From Azospirillaceae bacterium (GTDB taxonomy: Bacteria; Pseudomonadota; Alphaproteobacteria; Azospirillales; Azospirillaceae): a stretch of DNA of 64,000 nt. How positions within the stretch are numbered: the first letter of the stretch is position 1; each line of letters begins with the position of its first letter. The notes beneath the pieces were generated by a model. That model did not search any database and had not been told where the DNA came from. It worked only from the letters and a program-made list of their open reading frames with translations. Where the stretch lies: positions 62,001-126,000 of the forward strand of contig JARLIO010000005.1 of assembly GCA_031291675.1 (NCBI GenBank), in the 5' to 3' direction. A program made the translations under genes and the position numbers. Positions 62,644 to 64,000 of this stretch are shown one piece after another.

Positions 62644-63303
62644 ATGACGGATTACCCCTTTCTGATGGAACTTTGGGCGGCGCGCGGGGCGATCCTGAAC
62701 GGCCTCGGCCTGACCGTCGCTGTTTCGCTGCTGGCGATCGTGCTGGGTTCGATCCTCGGCCTGTTCGTCGGCATCGGCCTGACCTATGGCGGCGGGATGG
62801 TGCGCTTCGCCCTGCGCTGTTACACCGAATTGATCCGTGGCACCCCGGTCTTCGTGCTGATCCTGGCCTGTTTTTATATCCTGCCGGTGACCGGCATCCA
62901 GACCACGGCGTTTCAGGCCGGGCTGATCGGCCTGCTGCTGTTCTGCGGCTCGCATGTCGGGGAGATCGTGCGCGGTGCCTTGCAGGCGATTCCGCGCGGC
63001 CAGAGCGAGGCCGGCAAAGCCATCGGGCTGAGCTTCAGCCAGAACTTCGTCTATGTGCTGATGCCTCAGGCCCTGCGTCAGATCCTGCCGACCTGGGTCA
63101 ATGCGGCAACCGAGATCGTCAAGGCGTCGACATTGCTTTCGGTGATCGGCGTCACCGAATTGCTGTTGGCAACGCAACAGGTGATTTCCCGCACCTTTAT
63201 TGGCATGCCGTTCTATCTCTTCGCCGGCGCCATCTATTTCGCGATTAATTTCGCGATCGAGCAGCTCGGTCGCTACGCCGAGAGAAAGGTTTCACTGCCA
63301 TGA
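62644..63303 (+). CDS. Polar amino-acid ABC transporter permease (HisM/HisQ-like), second subunit
   Basis: A 219-residue membrane protein of the same family. It has the EAA loop [26 protein letters not shown] and a first helix [23 protein letters not shown]. The stretch [18 protein letters not shown] is the conserved R-G-T-P loop. It forms a heterodimer with the preceding subunit. Its stop overlaps the ATPase start as ATGA. Confidence 0.92.
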   Translation: MTDYPFLMELWAARGAILNGLGLTVAVSLLAIVLGSILGLFVGIGLTYGGGMVRFALRCYTELIRGTPVFVLILACFYILPVTGIQTTAFQAGLIGLLLFCGSHVGEIVRGALQAIPRGQSEAGKAIGLSFSQNFVYVLMPQALRQILPTWVNAATEIVKASTLLSVIGVTELLLATQQVISRTFIGMPFYLFAGAIYFAINFAIEQLGRYAERKVSLP

Positions 63304-64000
63304 CCCACCCGGAGGCAAGCGTGGCGACGACGGCCGCAGCGCCCGCGCTGTTGCGGATCCAGGACCTGCACAAGGCGTTTCAGACCGTCGAAGTGCTCAA
63401 GGGCGTCGACGTCACCCTGGCCCGTGGCGATGTCGTCACCATCATCGGGTCGAGCGGCTCGGGCAAGACCACGTTGTTGCGCTGCGTCAACCTGCTGGAG
63501 GAATTCCAGCGGGGCCGGATCGAGATCGACGGCCAGGCGATCGGCTATCGCGAGCAGGGCGGCCGACGCGTCCCCTGCACGGGCGCCGAGGTCGCGCGCC
63601 ATCGCGCTTTGACCGGGATGGCGTTTCAGCAGTTCAACCTGTTCCCGCACCTGACGGCCCTACGCAATGTCACGCTGGGCCTGATCAAGGTCAGGAAGCT
63701 GGCCCGCGACGAGGCCGTCGCGATCGCCGAAAAATGGCTGGACCGCGTCGGCATGCTGGAACGGCGCAACCACTATCCCGGCCAGCTTTCCGGGGGTCAG
63801 CAGCAGCGCGTCGCCATTGCCCGGGCCGTCGCGATGACGCCGCGCCTGATGCTGTTTGACGAAGTCACCTCGGCGCTGGATCCCGAACTGGTCAACGAGG
63901 TGCTGAGCGTGGTCCAGGGACTGGCGCAGGACGGCATGACCATGCTGCTGGTGACCCATGAAATGCGCTTCGCCTATGAAGTATCGGACCGCATCATTTT
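63300..64000 (+). CDS. Polar amino-acid ABC transporter ATPase (HisP/GlnQ-like), 3' end off the window
   Basis: The frame from the ATG at 63300 runs to the right edge (about 233 residues visible; family length about 250). Walker A is GSSGSGKTT (about 50-58), the Q-loop [11 protein letters not shown], the signature LSGGQQQR, Walker [14 protein letters not shown] with Val for the usual Pro (typical of this group), and the H-loop THEM. It overlaps the second permease gene. Only the last ~20 residues are missing. Confidence 0.92.
   Translation, partial: MTHPEASVATTAAAPALLRIQDLHKAFQTVEVLKGVDVTLARGDVVTIIGSSGSGKTTLLRCVNLLEEFQRGRIEIDGQAIGYREQGGRRVPCTGAEVARHRALTGMAFQQFNLFPHLTALRNVTLGLIKVRKLARDEAVAIAEKWLDRVGMLERRNHYPGQLSGGQQQRVAIARAVAMTPRLMLFDEVTSALDPELVNEVLSVVQGLAQDGMTMLLVTHEMRFAYEVSDRII

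Overview
This is a GC-rich window (AT-richer only in a few promoters and spacers) from a heterotrophic alphaproteobacterium. That call rests on gene content, GTG/ATG starts with purine-rich ribosome sites, ATGA-coupled operons, and intergenic palindromes of a type familiar from Rhizobiales and Rhodospirillales genomes. No rRNA, tRNA, CRISPR array or replication origin was seen. The theme is uptake and breakdown of small organic molecules: three ribose-type (RbsABC) ABC transporters, one polar amino-acid ABC transporter, a hydroxyproline pathway cluster and an N-acyl-D-amino-acid cluster. These alternate with accessory DNA holding repeats, insertion-sequence stubs, broken regulators and toxin genes.

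Layout, 1-10.6 kb: a secreted serine hydrolase (cut by the left edge), an AraC regulator and an epimerase. Then comes a four-gene plus-strand cluster (DHDPS-family deaminase, hydroxyproline epimerase, aldehyde dehydrogenase, GntR regulator) that fits trans-4-hydroxyproline breakdown, although the D-hydroxyproline oxidase is absent. Next are a TetR regulator and a two-gene unit (small beta-rich protein plus a creatinase-like M24 protein) behind a promoter with two matching dyad operators.

10.6-25.6 kb, the accessory zone: a DevC/A/B-NodT-type tripartite exporter lies between two inverted copies of a ~100-bp palindromic repeat. It is followed by vapBC, a chimeric broken regulator, an alpha/beta hydrolase with PadR, a TetR stub, a VOC protein and a LysR regulator. 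A ~4.1-kb island follows, bounded by two inverted IS5-family 3'-end stubs. It carries a ribbon-helix-helix gene, a 69-residue partner, a broken vapC and a 901-residue LRR-Roc-COR-TIR protein. This island is the strongest candidate for an undescribed system, probably a TIR-based immune or cell-suicide device.

25.6-45.3 kb: Rbs-type transporter 1 with a LacI regulator; a Cys-cluster protein, a HAD phosphatase and a ROK regulator with triple direct repeats; two glycosyltransferase genes (one a 961-residue double-headed enzyme); a SnoaL-like protein; then a complete YtfQRT-YjfF-type transporter. 45.4-52.2 kb: an RND efflux pump with a two-component system.

52.2-64 kb: a minus-strand operon (SBP, ATPase, two permeases, D-aminoacylase, unknown 407-residue protein) is preceded by a D-threonine-aldolase-like PLP enzyme. 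Divergent from these is a polar amino-acid transporter that runs off the right edge. Similar ATGTCC-type sites lie in front of both transporter units, which suggests a shared regulator.
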